64,000 nt of DNA from contig NZ_JAODTZ010000011.1 in the NCBI RefSeq assembly GCF_025399795.1, positions 124,001-188,000 on the forward strand, written 5' to 3'. The notes below the pieces were generated by a model that worked only from the letters and a program-made list of their open reading frames with translations, searched no databases and was not told the origin of the DNA. Made by a program: the position numbers and the translations under genes. The DNA is from Streptomyces rhizosphaerihabitans. GTDB lineage: Bacteria; Actinomycetota; Actinomycetes; Streptomycetales; Streptomycetaceae. Every line of letters begins with the position of its first letter. Positions within the stretch are counted from its first letter, which is position 1. This document shows positions 9,577-18,545 of this stretch, piece after piece.

Positions 9577-10254
9577 ATGGCTGCGGCTCAGGGACGACTG
9601 TCGGACGGCGCTGGCGGAATGGACGACGCGAAGGAGAAGAAGGAGGAGGACAGGAATGCGGCGGAGACGGCCCCGGGGCCCTTCCGGGCGGCCGTCGAGG
9701 CGCTGAGGGCCGCCCGGCCGCGGCCGGACATCGAGATCGACCCGACGCGACCACCTCAGCGCCTGGCCCCGTACTCGTACGCGCTGGAGGCCGCGGTCGT
9801 CGCCGACGACGAGGATCTGGCCGACGGCCGCCTCGTGCTGCTGCACGACCCGGCCGGGCACGACGCGTGGCAGGGCTCCTTCCGTCTGGTGACCCTGGTC
9901 CGCGCGGAGCTGGAGCCGGAGATGGCCGCCGACCCGCTGCTCCCCGAGGTCTGCTGGTCATGGCTGACCGGCGCGCTCCAGGCCCGTGGTCTCTCGTACG
10001 GCGAGGCGAGCGGCACCGTCACGCGCGCGAGCTCGCACTATTTCGGCGGGCTCGCGGAGCGCCCGGCCGCCTCGCAGATCGAGATCCGCGCGTCGTGGAC
10101 ACCCCGGGAGGGACTCGGCGGCGTCCCCGACACGGCCGCGCACCTCGCGGGCTGGTGCGACCTGCTGTGCCAGATCGCCGGACTGCCGCCGGTGACTCCG
10201 GGTGACGCCTCGGTGGTCACCTTGCCGCAGCGCCGGGGACCACAGTCCCGCTGA
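9577..10254 (+). CDS. DUF3000-domain protein
   Basis: 225 residues from the ATG at 9577; a second ATG at 9619 (MDDAKEKKEEDRN) is also possible. After a charged N-terminal tail the conserved part begins PFRAAVEALRAARPRPDIEIDPTRPPQRLAPYSYALEAAV and runs to the end. No signal or membrane segment; cytoplasmic. The DUF3000 family is actinobacterial and of unknown function. It is divergent from hemE, with a 183-bp shared promoter region, and is closed by a good terminator. Confidence 0.82.
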   Translation: MAAAQGRLSDGAGGMDDAKEKKEEDRNAAETAPGPFRAAVEALRAARPRPDIEIDPTRPPQRLAPYSYALEAAVVADDEDLADGRLVLLHDPAGHDAWQGSFRLVTLVRAELEPEMAADPLLPEVCWSWLTGALQARGLSYGEASGTVTRASSHYFGGLAERPAASQIEIRASWTPREGLGGVPDTAAHLAGWCDLLCQIAGLPPVTPGDASVVTLPQRRGPQSR

Positions 10255-10261
10255 CCCCCAC

Positions 10262-10289
10262 AAGGGCGCGCGCCGACGCGCGCGCCCTT
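10262..10289 (+). terminator. Rho-independent-like terminator after DUF3000 gene
   Basis: An 11-bp perfect stem (AAGGGCGCGCG pairing with CGCGCGCCCTT) with a 6-nt loop, followed by a short T-rich run, 7 bp after the DUF3000 stop codon. Confidence 0.8.
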
Positions 10290-10311
10290 TCCGTTTCCTT
10301 ACCGGCCGAAT

Positions 10312-10343
10312 GTCGATACGACCACTTTCGGCCGCGTATCGAC
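10312..10343. promoter_or_regulatory. 9-bp inverted repeat upstream of response regulator
   Basis: GTCGATACG at 10312-10320 is answered by CGTATCGAC at 10335-10343 across 14 bases, about 195 bp before the response-regulator start. Possible operator or leader hairpin; regulator unknown. Confidence 0.35.
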
Positions 10344-10535
10344 GCGGAACGGCTCGGTTCGATCTTCGGATGATCGATCGCGTGTCCGAATTGCGCGGAT
10401 TGTTACTCACCACATCGTGATCATTCTCTAAAGGTCGATGGGTTTGGTGCCGAAGACGTCTGTGACCTTGAAAGCACGGTTCGTCCTGGCTCGCCCCCCC
10501 CAGAGCCGGTCCCGTCCCGCACCCCAGGAGGCCTG

Positions 10536-11198
10536 GTGTCCGTTCTCCTCGAGCAGCCCGCAAGCCTGGTCGCCTACCGCCCGAACAAGCCGACCGCCAT
10601 GGTGGTCGTGGCCGACCCCCGGGTCCGCTCCACCGTCACCCGCCATCTGTGGGCGCTCGGAGTGCGCGACGTCATCGAGGCGTCGTCCGTCGCGGAGGCT
10701 CGTCCCCGAATCGGCAACCCGCGTGACATCTGCGTCGCCGACGTCCATCTGCCGGACGGTTCCGGCCTCACCCTCCTTTCCGAAACCCGGGCCGCCGGCT
10801 GGCCCAACGGCCTCGCCCTCTCCGCCGCCGACGACATCGGTGCCGTGCGCAACGCCCTCGCGGGCGGCGTCAAGGGCTACGTCGTCACCGGCACCCGTAC
10901 GAACGTCGGGCTCCCCACCCGGCCCGGCGCCGCGCCCATCGGCTCGGCCGCCGCCCGTATGCACCGCCGCCCCCCGGGTGCCCCGAGCCACCCGGGCGGC
11001 TACCGCGAACTGTCCGGACGAGAGGTCGAGGTCCTTCGACTGGTCGCGGAGGGCCAGTCGAACAAGGCCATCGGCGTCTCCATGGGCCTGTCCGCACTCA
11101 CCGTCAAGAGCCACCTCGCCCGCATCGCCCGCAAGCTCGGCACGGGTGACCGCGCCGGAATGGTCGCGGTGGCCCTGCGGACCGGAATCATCCACTGA
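10536..11198 (+). CDS. Orphan LuxR-type response regulator with atypical receiver
   Basis: 220 residues from a GTG preceded by AGGAGG. The N-terminal receiver domain (about 20-120) keeps the likely phospho-acceptor Asp69 (VADVHLPDGSG), but the usual N-terminal acidic pair is reduced to VADP with one Asp (27), and the conserved C-terminal Lys region reads GYVVTG without the Lys. It may therefore work without normal phosphorylation. The C-terminal LuxR/NarL helix-turn-helix (about 156-220) is intact: LSGREVEVLRLVAEGQSNKAIGVSMGLSALTVKSHLARI. No kinase gene adjoins it. Target genes unknown. Confidence 0.85.
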   Translation: MSVLLEQPASLVAYRPNKPTAMVVVADPRVRSTVTRHLWALGVRDVIEASSVAEARPRIGNPRDICVADVHLPDGSGLTLLSETRAAGWPNGLALSAADDIGAVRNALAGGVKGYVVTGTRTNVGLPTRPGAAPIGSAAARMHRRPPGAPSHPGGYRELSGREVEVLRLVAEGQSNKAIGVSMGLSALTVKSHLARIARKLGTGDRAGMVAVALRTGIIH

Positions 11199-11320
11199 CC
11201 CCTCCCCCGACCCCACCCCGAGCTCCCCTCGCCACTCCCCTCTCCCCTCCTCCGCCCATCACCGCTTCCCCCGCGCGTGAACCGGGTCTTGCACGTACCT
11301 GACTGGTTTACGACCATCAG

Positions 11321-11354
11321 ACGCCCGTCGACGGAACGTTCCGTCGACGGGCGT
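11321..11354. repeat. 34-bp perfect palindrome before RNase D gene
   Basis: The 17-base half ACGCCCGTCGACGGAAC is followed directly by its reverse complement, with no spacer and no mismatch. It ends 26 bp before the GTG of the exonuclease gene and 123 bp after the response-regulator stop. It could be a terminator for the upstream gene, an operator or a leader hairpin; there is no T-tract on the + strand. Confidence 0.85.
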
Positions 11355-11380
11355 TGTCCATACACAGATACTCTTGACAG

Positions 11381-12658
11381 GTGACCGACGCCCAAGAGAC
11401 CGCAGCAGACAGCTCACTGCGAACCACCGGAGGCGGCCCTCCGGACGACGTCGAATCGGCGCCGACCCCTTTGCTCGAGCCCCGAGAAGGCATTCCGCCC
11501 GTGATCGCCGACGAGGCCTCGCTCGCCGAGGTGATCGCCGCGTTCGCCGCCGGATCCGGCCCGGTGGCCGTCGACGCCGAACGCGCGTCCGGGTACCGAT
11601 ACGGCCAGCGCGCCTATCTGGTGCAGCTGCGCCGCGAGGGCGCCGGCAGCGCCCTCATCGACCCCGTCGCCTGTCCCGACCTGTCGGGTCTCGGCGAGGC
11701 GATCTCCGGGGCCGAATGGGTGCTGCACGCCGCCACCCAGGACCTGCCCTGTCTCCGCGAGATAGGCATGATCCCCACCAGCCTCTTCGACACCGAGCTG
11801 GCCGGACGTCTGGCCGGGTTCCCCCGGGTGGGCCTCGGCGCGATGGTCGAGAGCGTCCTCGGCTTCGTCCTGGAGAAGGGGCACTCCGCCGTCGACTGGT
11901 CGACGCGCCCGCTGCCCGAGCCCTGGCTGCGCTACGCCGCGCTCGATGTGGAGCTCCTCGTCGACCTGCGCGACGCCCTGGAGAAGGAACTCGACCGGCA
12001 GGGCAAGCTGGAATGGGCCCGGGAGGAGTTCGACGCGATCGCACAGGCCGAGCCCGCCCCGCCGCGCAAGGACCCCTGGCGCCGTACGTCCGGGATGCAC
12101 AAGGTGCGCCGCCGCCGGCAGATGGCCGTCGTCCGGGAGCTGTGGGAGACCCGCGACCGCGTCGCGCAGCGCCGTGACATCTCACCGGGCAAGGTGCTCG
12201 GGGACGCGGCGATCGTCGAGGCGGCGCTGGCCGTGCCGGCCACCATGCACGCCCTGGCCGCCCTGAACGGCTTCGGGCACCGCATGGGCCGACGCCAGCT
12301 GGAGCAGTGGCAGGCCGCGGTCGACCGGGCGAAGGCGCTGCCGGACACCGAGCTGCCGCAGCCCGGACAGCCGGTGACCGGACCTCCCCCGCCGCGGGCC
12401 TGGGCCGACAAGGACCCGGCCGCCGCGGCCCGGCTCTCCGCCGCGCGGGCTGCCGTATCGGCGCTGGCCGAGCAGCTGAACATGCCGCAGGAGAACCTGA
12501 TCACCCCGGACACCGTGCGGCGCGTGTGCTGGGAGCCGCCGACGACACCGGACACGGAGTCCGTGGGCGCGGCGCTCGCCGCCTGCGGGGCGCGACCCTG
12601 GCAGGTCGGACTGGTCACGCCGGTGCTGGTGACCGCGCTGTCGCTGAAGACCGTCTAG
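11381..12658 (+). CDS. RNase D-like 3'-5' exonuclease with HRDC domain
   Basis: 425 residues from a GTG at 11381. The DEDD-type exonuclease domain spans about 40-215. Exo I is VAVDAERASGYRYG (Asp65, Glu67), Exo II is WVLHAATQDLPCLREIG, and Exo III is near RYAALDVELLVDLRDAL. An HRDC nucleic-acid-binding helical domain follows at about 235-315 (KVRRRRQMAVVRELWETRD through ALAALNGFG), then an actinobacterial C-terminal extension. Expected role is 3' processing of structured RNAs such as tRNA precursors. Not overlapping its neighbours; probably monocistronic behind the 34-bp palindrome. Confidence 0.9.
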   Translation: MTDAQETAADSSLRTTGGGPPDDVESAPTPLLEPREGIPPVIADEASLAEVIAAFAAGSGPVAVDAERASGYRYGQRAYLVQLRREGAGSALIDPVACPDLSGLGEAISGAEWVLHAATQDLPCLREIGMIPTSLFDTELAGRLAGFPRVGLGAMVESVLGFVLEKGHSAVDWSTRPLPEPWLRYAALDVELLVDLRDALEKELDRQGKLEWAREEFDAIAQAEPAPPRKDPWRRTSGMHKVRRRRQMAVVRELWETRDRVAQRRDISPGKVLGDAAIVEAALAVPATMHALAALNGFGHRMGRRQLEQWQAAVDRAKALPDTELPQPGQPVTGPPPPRAWADKDPAAAARLSAARAAVSALAEQLNMPQENLITPDTVRRVCWEPPTTPDTESVGAALAACGARPWQVGLVTPVLVTALSLKTV

Positions 12659-13104
12659 GGGCTGCCGTTCGACCGCCTCCGTCGACGGGTTCCGGGTGCT
12701 CCGCGTGCTCGGTTTACGCCGAACGGGTCCTTGAAGCGGGACCGACCCGTCGAACGGGCGACGAGATCACGCCAAGATCCTGGGCCGCCCGAGCGCGCCG
12801 GCCGAGCGCGCACACAACCCGGCGGGCGCCTGATCGGTGGAATCCCGTCGCGGCGGGCAGCGGCGCCGCAAGCGGGCTGTCCGCCGCGAACCGCCGACGT
12901 GACGGACCCCGGACGGAGCGCCGGTGCCGGACGCCTGTCAACGGCGGGCCGGGCCGACGACGCCGAGCCATTCGGATGTGACGTTCGCCGCTCCCGGCCT
13001 CGGGACTGGGCAGGCTGGTTACTCGTAAGTAGCATGGGTGCTGAGCGCGCGCTCAGGCGTGTGTCCGCGCAGCAGTGCCATCCCGCATCTGGAGGAGAGC
13101 CATC
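12659..13104. promoter_or_regulatory. 446-bp intergenic region upstream of thiolase operon
   Basis: No convincing gene. The only structure I see is near the right end: TACTCGTAAGTA at 13020-13031 (4-bp arms, 4-bp centre) and a perfect 16-bp palindrome CTGAGCGCGCGCTCAG at 13041-13056. Both are just before the ribosome site of the thiolase gene and are candidate operators for a fatty-acid-responsive regulator. Confidence 0.45.
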
Positions 13105-14331
13105 GTGCCTCGTACCGTCAGGGACGTCGTCTTCGTAGACGGCGTCCGCACCCCGTTCGGCAAGGCGGGCCCGAAGGGCATCTACCACGAGACCCGTGCC
13201 GACGACCTCGTCGTGAAGGCCATCCGGGAGCTGCTGCGCCGCAACCCCGGCCTTGACCCCAAGAAGATCGACGAGGTCGCCATCGCGGCGACCACGCAGA
13301 TCGGTGACCAGGGTCTGACCCTGGGCCGCACGGCCGGCATCCTCGCCGGGCTCCCCCAGTCGGTCCCCGGCTACTCCATCGACCGCATGTGCGCCGGCGC
13401 CCTGACGGCCGTCACCGCCACCGCGGGATCCATCGCGTTCGGCGCGTACGACGCCGTCATCGCCGGTGGTGTCGAGCACATGGGGCGCCACCCCATGGGC
13501 GAGGGCGTGGACCCGAACCCGCGCTTCGTCAGCGAGAAGCTGGTGGACGAGTCGGCCCTGTTCATGGGTATGACCGCCGAGAACCTGCACGACCGCTACC
13601 CCACGATCACCAAGCTGCGCGCCGACGAGTACGCCGTGCGCTCGCAGGAGAAGGCCGCCAAGGCGTACGCCAACGGCAAGATCCAGCAGGACCTGGTGCC
13701 GATCTCGGTGCGCAACACCAACGCGGAGGTCGGTGAGACGGGCTGGGGCCTGGTCACCGCCGACGAGCCGATGCGTCCGGGCACCACGCTGGAGAACCTG
13801 TCCGGCCTGAAGACCCCGTTCCGCGTCCACGGCCGTGTCACCGCCGGTAACGCCGCCGGTCTGAACGACGGTGCGACCGCGTCGATCCTCGCCTCCGAGG
13901 ACTTCGCCCGCGAGAACAACCTGCCGGTCAAGATGCGCCTGGTCTCGTACGCCTTCGCGGGCGTCGAGCCGGAGGTCATGGGCTACGGCCCGATCCCGGC
14001 CACCGAGAAGGCTCTCGCCAAGGCCGGCCTCTCGATCGAGGACATCAATCTCTTCGAGATCAACGAGGCCTTCGCCGTCCAGGTGCTCGCCTTCCTGGAG
14101 CACTACGGCATCGCCGACGACGACGCGCGCGTCAACCAGTACGGCGGCGCCATCGCCTACGGCCACCCGCTCGCCTCCTCCGGCGTCCGTCTGATGACGC
14201 AGCTGGCCCGCCAGTTCGAGGAGCAGCCGGAGGTCCGTTACGGCCTCACCACCATGTGCGTCGGCTTCGGCATGGGCGCCACGGTGATCTGGGAGAACCC
14301 GCACCACAAGGACGCCGGAGGCGACAAGTGA
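13105..14331 (+). CDS. Acetyl-CoA acyltransferase (thiolase, FadA type)
   Basis: 408 residues from the GTG at 13105, which follows GGAGGAG. Thiolase landmarks: nucleophilic Cys96 in DRMCAGALTA, the NEAFAVQVLAF stretch, the catalytic His in GGAIAYGHPLASSGVR and the second catalytic Cys in TTMCVGFGMGATV. It carries out the thiolytic last step of fatty-acid beta-oxidation. Its TGA overlaps the GTG of the following multifunctional gene (GTGA at 14328-14331), so the two are translationally coupled and probably form the FadA/FadB complex. Confidence 0.93.
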   Translation: MPRTVRDVVFVDGVRTPFGKAGPKGIYHETRADDLVVKAIRELLRRNPGLDPKKIDEVAIAATTQIGDQGLTLGRTAGILAGLPQSVPGYSIDRMCAGALTAVTATAGSIAFGAYDAVIAGGVEHMGRHPMGEGVDPNPRFVSEKLVDESALFMGMTAENLHDRYPTITKLRADEYAVRSQEKAAKAYANGKIQQDLVPISVRNTNAEVGETGWGLVTADEPMRPGTTLENLSGLKTPFRVHGRVTAGNAAGLNDGATASILASEDFARENNLPVKMRLVSYAFAGVEPEVMGYGPIPATEKALAKAGLSIEDINLFEINEAFAVQVLAFLEHYGIADDDARVNQYGGAIAYGHPLASSGVRLMTQLARQFEEQPEVRYGLTTMCVGFGMGATVIWENPHHKDAGGDK

Positions 14332-16454
14332 CCACCGCTGAACTCCTGAAGGGCGCAGCCGAGCTGTTCCCCGACGAGGTAGTGACGTCCGCGAACGTAC
14401 GCCACCTCGACCTGCCGTTCGGTGCCGGGCGCTTCGCGCTCATCACCCTGGACAACGGCTTCGACCACACCAAGCCGACCACCTTCGGCCCGGCGTCGCT
14501 GGCAAACCTCGACACCGCCATCGACCAGGTCGAGCGGGAGGCCGCGGCCGGCGAGATCGTCGGTATCGGCGTCACCGGCAAGCCGTTCATCTTCGCGGTC
14601 GGCGCGGACCTGAAGGGCGTCGAGCTCCTCAAGGAGCACAAGGACGCGCTCGCCATCGGCAAGGGCGGCCACGAGGTCTTCAAGCGCCTGTCGGGCCTCG
14701 CGGTCCCGACCTTCGCCTACTACAACGGCGCGGCGATGGGCGGTGGCGTCGAGGTCGGTCTGCACTGCTCGTACCGGACCGTCTCCGCGGCTCTGCCCGC
14801 CTTCTCGCTGCCCGAGGTCTTCCTCGGTCTGGTCCCCGGCTGGGGCGGCTGCACGATCCTGCCGAACCTGATCGGCGCCGACAAGGCCGTCTCGGTGATC
14901 ATCGAGAACTCGCTCAACCAGAACAAGCAGCTCAAGGGCGGGCAGGTCTACGACCTCGGCATCGCCGACGCGCTGTTCGAGGGCGCGGACTTCCTGGAGC
15001 AGTCGCTGCTCTGGACGGCCGCCGTCCTCAAGGGCGAGATCGCCGTCGAGCGCCCCGCGATCGACCGCGGCGAGGCCTGGGACCAGGCCGTCGCGCGCGG
15101 CCGCTCCATCGCCGACAGCAAGGTGCACGGGGCCGCCCCGGCCGCCTACCGCGCGCTGGACATCATCGCCGCGGCCAAGGACGGCGACCTGCAGAAGGGC
15201 TACGACGCCGAGGACGTGGCGCTCGCCGACCTGATCATGGGTGGCGAACTGCGCTCCGGCATCTACGCCTTCAACCTGGTGCAGAAGCGCGGCAAGCGTC
15301 CGGCCGGTGCGCCGGACAAGTCGCTCGCGCGTCCGGTCACCAAGGTGGGCGTCGTGGGCGCGGGCCTGATGGCCTCGCAGCTGGCCCTGCTCTTCCTGCG
15401 CCGCCTGGAGGTGCCGGTCGTGCTGACCGACATCGACCAGGAGCGTGTCGACAAGGGTGTGGGCTACGTCCACGCCGAGATCGACAAGCTGCTGCTCAAG
15501 GGCCGCGTGAACCGGGACAAGGCCAACCGCCTGAAGGCCCTGGTCTCCGGTGTGCTGGACAAGGCGGAGGGCTTCTCCGACGCCGACTTCGTCATCGAGG
15601 CGGTCTTCGAGGAGATCGGCGTCAAGCAGCAGGTGTTCGCGGAGGTCGAGGCGGTCGCCCCGGCGCACGCGATCTTCGCCACCAACACCTCCTCGCTGTC
15701 GGTCACCGAGATGGCGTCGAAGCTGAAGAACCCCGAGCGGGTCGTGGGCTTCCACTTCTTCAACCCGGTCGCGATCCTCCCGCTCCTGGAGATCGTGCGC
15801 GGCGAGCAGACGGACGACGCCTCGCTGGCCACGGCGTTCGCCGTCGCCAAGAAGCTGAAGAAGACCGCGGTTCTCACCAAGGACGCCCCGGCGTTCGTCG
15901 TGAACCGCATCCTGACCCGCTTCATGGGTGAGATCCAGAACGTCATCGACGAGGGCACCTCGGTCGAGGTCGCCGAGAAGGCCATCGAGCCGCTCGGCCT
16001 GCCGATGTCCCCGCTGGTCCTCCTCGAACTGGTCGGCCCCGCGATCGGCCTGCACGTCTCGGAGACCCTCAACCGGGCCTTCCCGGACCGCTTCACGGTC
16101 TCCCCGAACCTCGCGGCGGTCGTCAAGGCGGGCAAGCGCGGCTTCTACGTCTACGACTCCGGCAAGCCGGAGCTGGACCCCGAGGTCGCGGCTCTCCTCA
16201 AGCAGGGCGACGTCGTCCTGACCGAGGAGCAGGTGCGGGACCGGGTCCTCGACGCGGTGGCCCAGGAGATCGGGCTCATGCTCGACGAGGGCGTCGTCGC
16301 CGAGGCCCAGGACATCGACCTGTGCCTGATCACCGGTGCCGGCTGGCCCTTCCACCTGGGCGGCATCACGCCGTACCTGGACCGCGAGGGCGTCTCCGAG
16401 CGGGTGACCGGGAAGCGGTTCCTGGAGCCGGGACTGGCTTCGGTTCCGGCGTAA
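14328..16454 (+). CDS. Multifunctional enoyl-CoA hydratase / 3-hydroxyacyl-CoA dehydrogenase (FadB/FadJ type)
   Basis: 708 residues from the GTG at 14328. The N-terminal crotonase domain (about 20-210) contains GIGVTGKPFIFAVGADLKG and YYNGAAMGGGVEVGLHC. The NAD-binding 3-hydroxyacyl-CoA dehydrogenase domain begins KVGVVGAGLMASQLALLFLRR at about 338, with the catalytic HFFNPVAILPLLEIVRG segment, and is followed by the C-terminal dehydrogenase dimerisation domains. It hydrates the enoyl-CoA and oxidises the 3-hydroxyacyl-CoA, feeding the thiolase encoded just upstream. Usual length for the family. Closed by a 17-bp stem terminator. Confidence 0.94.
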   Translation: MTTAELLKGAAELFPDEVVTSANVRHLDLPFGAGRFALITLDNGFDHTKPTTFGPASLANLDTAIDQVEREAAAGEIVGIGVTGKPFIFAVGADLKGVELLKEHKDALAIGKGGHEVFKRLSGLAVPTFAYYNGAAMGGGVEVGLHCSYRTVSAALPAFSLPEVFLGLVPGWGGCTILPNLIGADKAVSVIIENSLNQNKQLKGGQVYDLGIADALFEGADFLEQSLLWTAAVLKGEIAVERPAIDRGEAWDQAVARGRSIADSKVHGAAPAAYRALDIIAAAKDGDLQKGYDAEDVALADLIMGGELRSGIYAFNLVQKRGKRPAGAPDKSLARPVTKVGVVGAGLMASQLALLFLRRLEVPVVLTDIDQERVDKGVGYVHAEIDKLLLKGRVNRDKANRLKALVSGVLDKAEGFSDADFVIEAVFEEIGVKQQVFAEVEAVAPAHAIFATNTSSLSVTEMASKLKNPERVVGFHFFNPVAILPLLEIVRGEQTDDASLATAFAVAKKLKKTAVLTKDAPAFVVNRILTRFMGEIQNVIDEGTSVEVAEKAIEPLGLPMSPLVLLELVGPAIGLHVSETLNRAFPDRFTVSPNLAAVVKAGKRGFYVYDSGKPELDPEVAALLKQGDVVLTEEQVRDRVLDAVAQEIGLMLDEGVVAEAQDIDLCLITGAGWPFHLGGITPYLDREGVSERVTGKRFLEPGLASVPA

Positions 16455-16473
16455 CACCTTCGGCAGCCTGAAC

Positions 16474-16511
16474 CAAGGGGTCCTCCGCGCGATGGCGCGG
16501 AGGACCCCTTG
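16474..16511. terminator. Bidirectional terminator hairpin
   Basis: A perfect 17-bp stem (CAAGGGGTCCTCCGCGC at 16474-16490 with its complement at 16495-16511) and a GATG loop sit between the convergent fadB-type gene and the PIG-L deacetylase gene. Confidence 0.85.
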
Positions 16512-16521
16512 TGCGTTCCGG

Positions 16522-18510
16522 TCAGCCGACGATCGTCCACGCCCCGAACTCGGCGGCTTCGGGAACCGTTTGACGGGCCACCGCCAGTTTGGCATCGGCG
16601 CCGATCACCGCGATCGTGGCACGTCCCTGGGCGTCGAACGCGGCTGCCGGGGCGCCGGTGAAGGTGCCACCGAGCGATGTGGTGGGCAGTTCCTGCCAGG
16701 GCTGGTCCGGGTCCCCAGGCAGGAAACGGTAGGCGACCGCGCCGAGGTTGCTGCGGCAGGCGACGAGCGTGCCCGCCTCCGGCGACGGCCCTGCGGCAAG
16801 GGCCACGGCACCGTAGCCGCCTCGACCGCCCACGGACTCCGCGGGCTGCGCCCAGCGACCCCCGGGATCGTCTTCCTGGGCCATGAGCAGGTGCCCCGTG
16901 TCAGGCTCCCGGTAGACGGTCATGACCTGGCCGCTCGGCTGCAGAACGGCGGCCACTGGTCCGGCGGACGGAGCGAGCCGGAAGCGCGGAGCACGGGTGA
17001 GTGGTTCGTTCAGAGATTTGTGCGCCCAGCGGAAGACGGCGCCGCGGCTCGCGCCGAAGACGTCGACGTGGCCGTTGGCCGCTGTGACCGCGGCGAGGCC
17101 TTCCTGTAGTTCGTGGCCGCGCAGGTCGGTCCAGCCACTCCAGGTGCCGTCGGGCATCTGGATTCGGGTATGCAGGCCCTGACCGGCATTGCGTACGAAG
17201 AGGTGAAGCCGGCCCGCGCCGTCCCGGGCCACGACCGGTGCACCGAGGTGACGGTCACGCGTCCGGCTCCCGGCCGAGGGGTTGCCGAGTGGGGTCCAGC
17301 TACGGAACGCGCCTCCGGGCTCTGCCTGTTCGAGCAGGACGATCTCTCGCCGTTGCGCGTCGTCGACGGCCAGGAGGGACATCCGCTCGGCGAAGATCTG
17401 CCAGCGCCCGTCCGGAGTGAGGCAGACCGCGAGGCCGGGGGCGAGCGGTCCGCCGCCGAGGAAGAAGGGGCCGCGCCACTGACCGGAGCCGGGCTGTGCC
17501 TCCATCCATACCGCGGCCTGCTGGTTGACCACGGCGAAAGCAGTGAGCCGGCCGGTGGGGTCGGTCAGCAGCCAATTGACGCCAGCCGGGTGCCGTGGGG
17601 CGGTGCTCTGCACCCATCCGGTCAGCCGGGCGCCCAGGCCGACGGAGTAGTCCCCACTGCCTGCCGGATCGCCGCAGTCGTAGCCGTCGGCCGCCGCGTA
17701 GAGGTTGAGGAAGAGCTCCTTCTGGGAAACGGACCGGACGCCGAGATTGTGCGGCCAGCGTTCGTTGTAGTAGCCACGGAAGGCCTCGACCACGAACGTC
17801 TGCTTCTCGACGGTTGCCTGGTGGCGGGCTACAGCGAGCCAGCTGAACAGGGCGGCCGCGGTGTGGTCGCAATGGTCGGAGAGGTCGCCGTAGTCGTGCC
17901 GCTGCGGGAACCGCTCGTTGTGCACGAGTCGGTCCGGATCCGGGTCCATGGTGCGGATCACGGTCGGACGGACGATGCCCATGATCTGGGCAAGGGTCTC
18001 GACCAGGCCGGCCCGGTTGTACCAGTTCTGCTCATGGACCACACCACCGCTGACCACGAGCGTGGGAACCCGTTCCGTCTCCTCGCGCCACAGCACGTGC
18101 AGGCTCCGCGGCGGACCCTCCGGCGTTCCGTGCTGTCGGATATTGAGGAAGATCAGTTTCACCCACGGTGCGTCGGCCAGGGAGTAGATCTCCGCCACCG
18201 GGCCCGCGACCGTGGTGAGGGTCGTGTCCTTCCACTCCGCGGTGCGGTCGCCCAGCGCCATCGCCGCGTAAGCGGCCTTGATGCCGTTCTGCCGGGCTTT
18301 GGCGTAATCCGCCCGGTTCTCGGTCACTTCTTCGGTCGCCGGCCCCGACTGCCAGGGCCGGTGATTGCGTCCGTCCGAGTCTCCACTCGTGAGGTAGACC
18401 GTGGTTGTGGGAGTACCGGCATTCAGCCCTTGGACGACGGCGGGGTTCACGAAGTACAGGTCGTCGTCCGGATGCGCCATGATCTGCAGTACGGACGCGG
18501 GGCTGTTCAC
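16522..18510 (-). CDS. PIG-L-family deacetylase fused to a C-terminal beta-propeller-like domain
   Basis: 662 residues from the GTG at 18510, behind a strong GGGAGGAG ribosome site; the frame is open 16 codons further but without one. Residues 1-300 form a PIG-L/LmbE N-acetylglucosaminyl deacetylase domain with the zinc motif AHPDDD (His13, Asp15, Asp16), the YLTSGDSDGR strand and a second metal cluster HCDHTAAALF near 213. Residues ~330-662 are repeated WxG/GRLxLFVRN-type blades resembling sialidase/PLL-like propellers, homologous to the protein at 25888-26904. No signal peptide seen. Last gene of a four-gene minus-strand operon with two Stealth genes, suggesting deacetylation of amino-sugar units of a surface polymer or precursor. 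Confidence 0.85.
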   Translation of the reverse strand: MNSPASVLQIMAHPDDDLYFVNPAVVQGLNAGTPTTTVYLTSGDSDGRNHRPWQSGPATEEVTENRADYAKARQNGIKAAYAAMALGDRTAEWKDTTLTTVAGPVAEIYSLADAPWVKLIFLNIRQHGTPEGPPRSLHVLWREETERVPTLVVSGGVVHEQNWYNRAGLVETLAQIMGIVRPTVIRTMDPDPDRLVHNERFPQRHDYGDLSDHCDHTAAALFSWLAVARHQATVEKQTFVVEAFRGYYNERWPHNLGVRSVSQKELFLNLYAAADGYDCGDPAGSGDYSVGLGARLTGWVQSTAPRHPAGVNWLLTDPTGRLTAFAVVNQQAAVWMEAQPGSGQWRGPFFLGGGPLAPGLAVCLTPDGRWQIFAERMSLLAVDDAQRREIVLLEQAEPGGAFRSWTPLGNPSAGSRTRDRHLGAPVVARDGAGRLHLFVRNAGQGLHTRIQMPDGTWSGWTDLRGHELQEGLAAVTAANGHVDVFGASRGAVFRWAHKSLNEPLTRAPRFRLAPSAGPVAAVLQPSGQVMTVYREPDTGHLLMAQEDDPGGRWAQPAESVGGRGGYGAVALAAGPSPEAGTLVACRSNLGAVAYRFLPGDPDQPWQELPTTSLGGTFTGAPAAAFDAQGRATIAVIGADAKLAVARQTVPEAAEFGAWTIVG

Positions 18511-18545
18511 GTTGCTTCTCCTCCCGATAACGGGACTAGGGGTGT

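Noticed and set aside
14238..16595. 785-codon open frame on the - strand opposite the FadB-type gene
   Set aside because: Same kind of antisense shadow; composition is typical of reverse-read Streptomyces genes and no ribosome site or motif is present.
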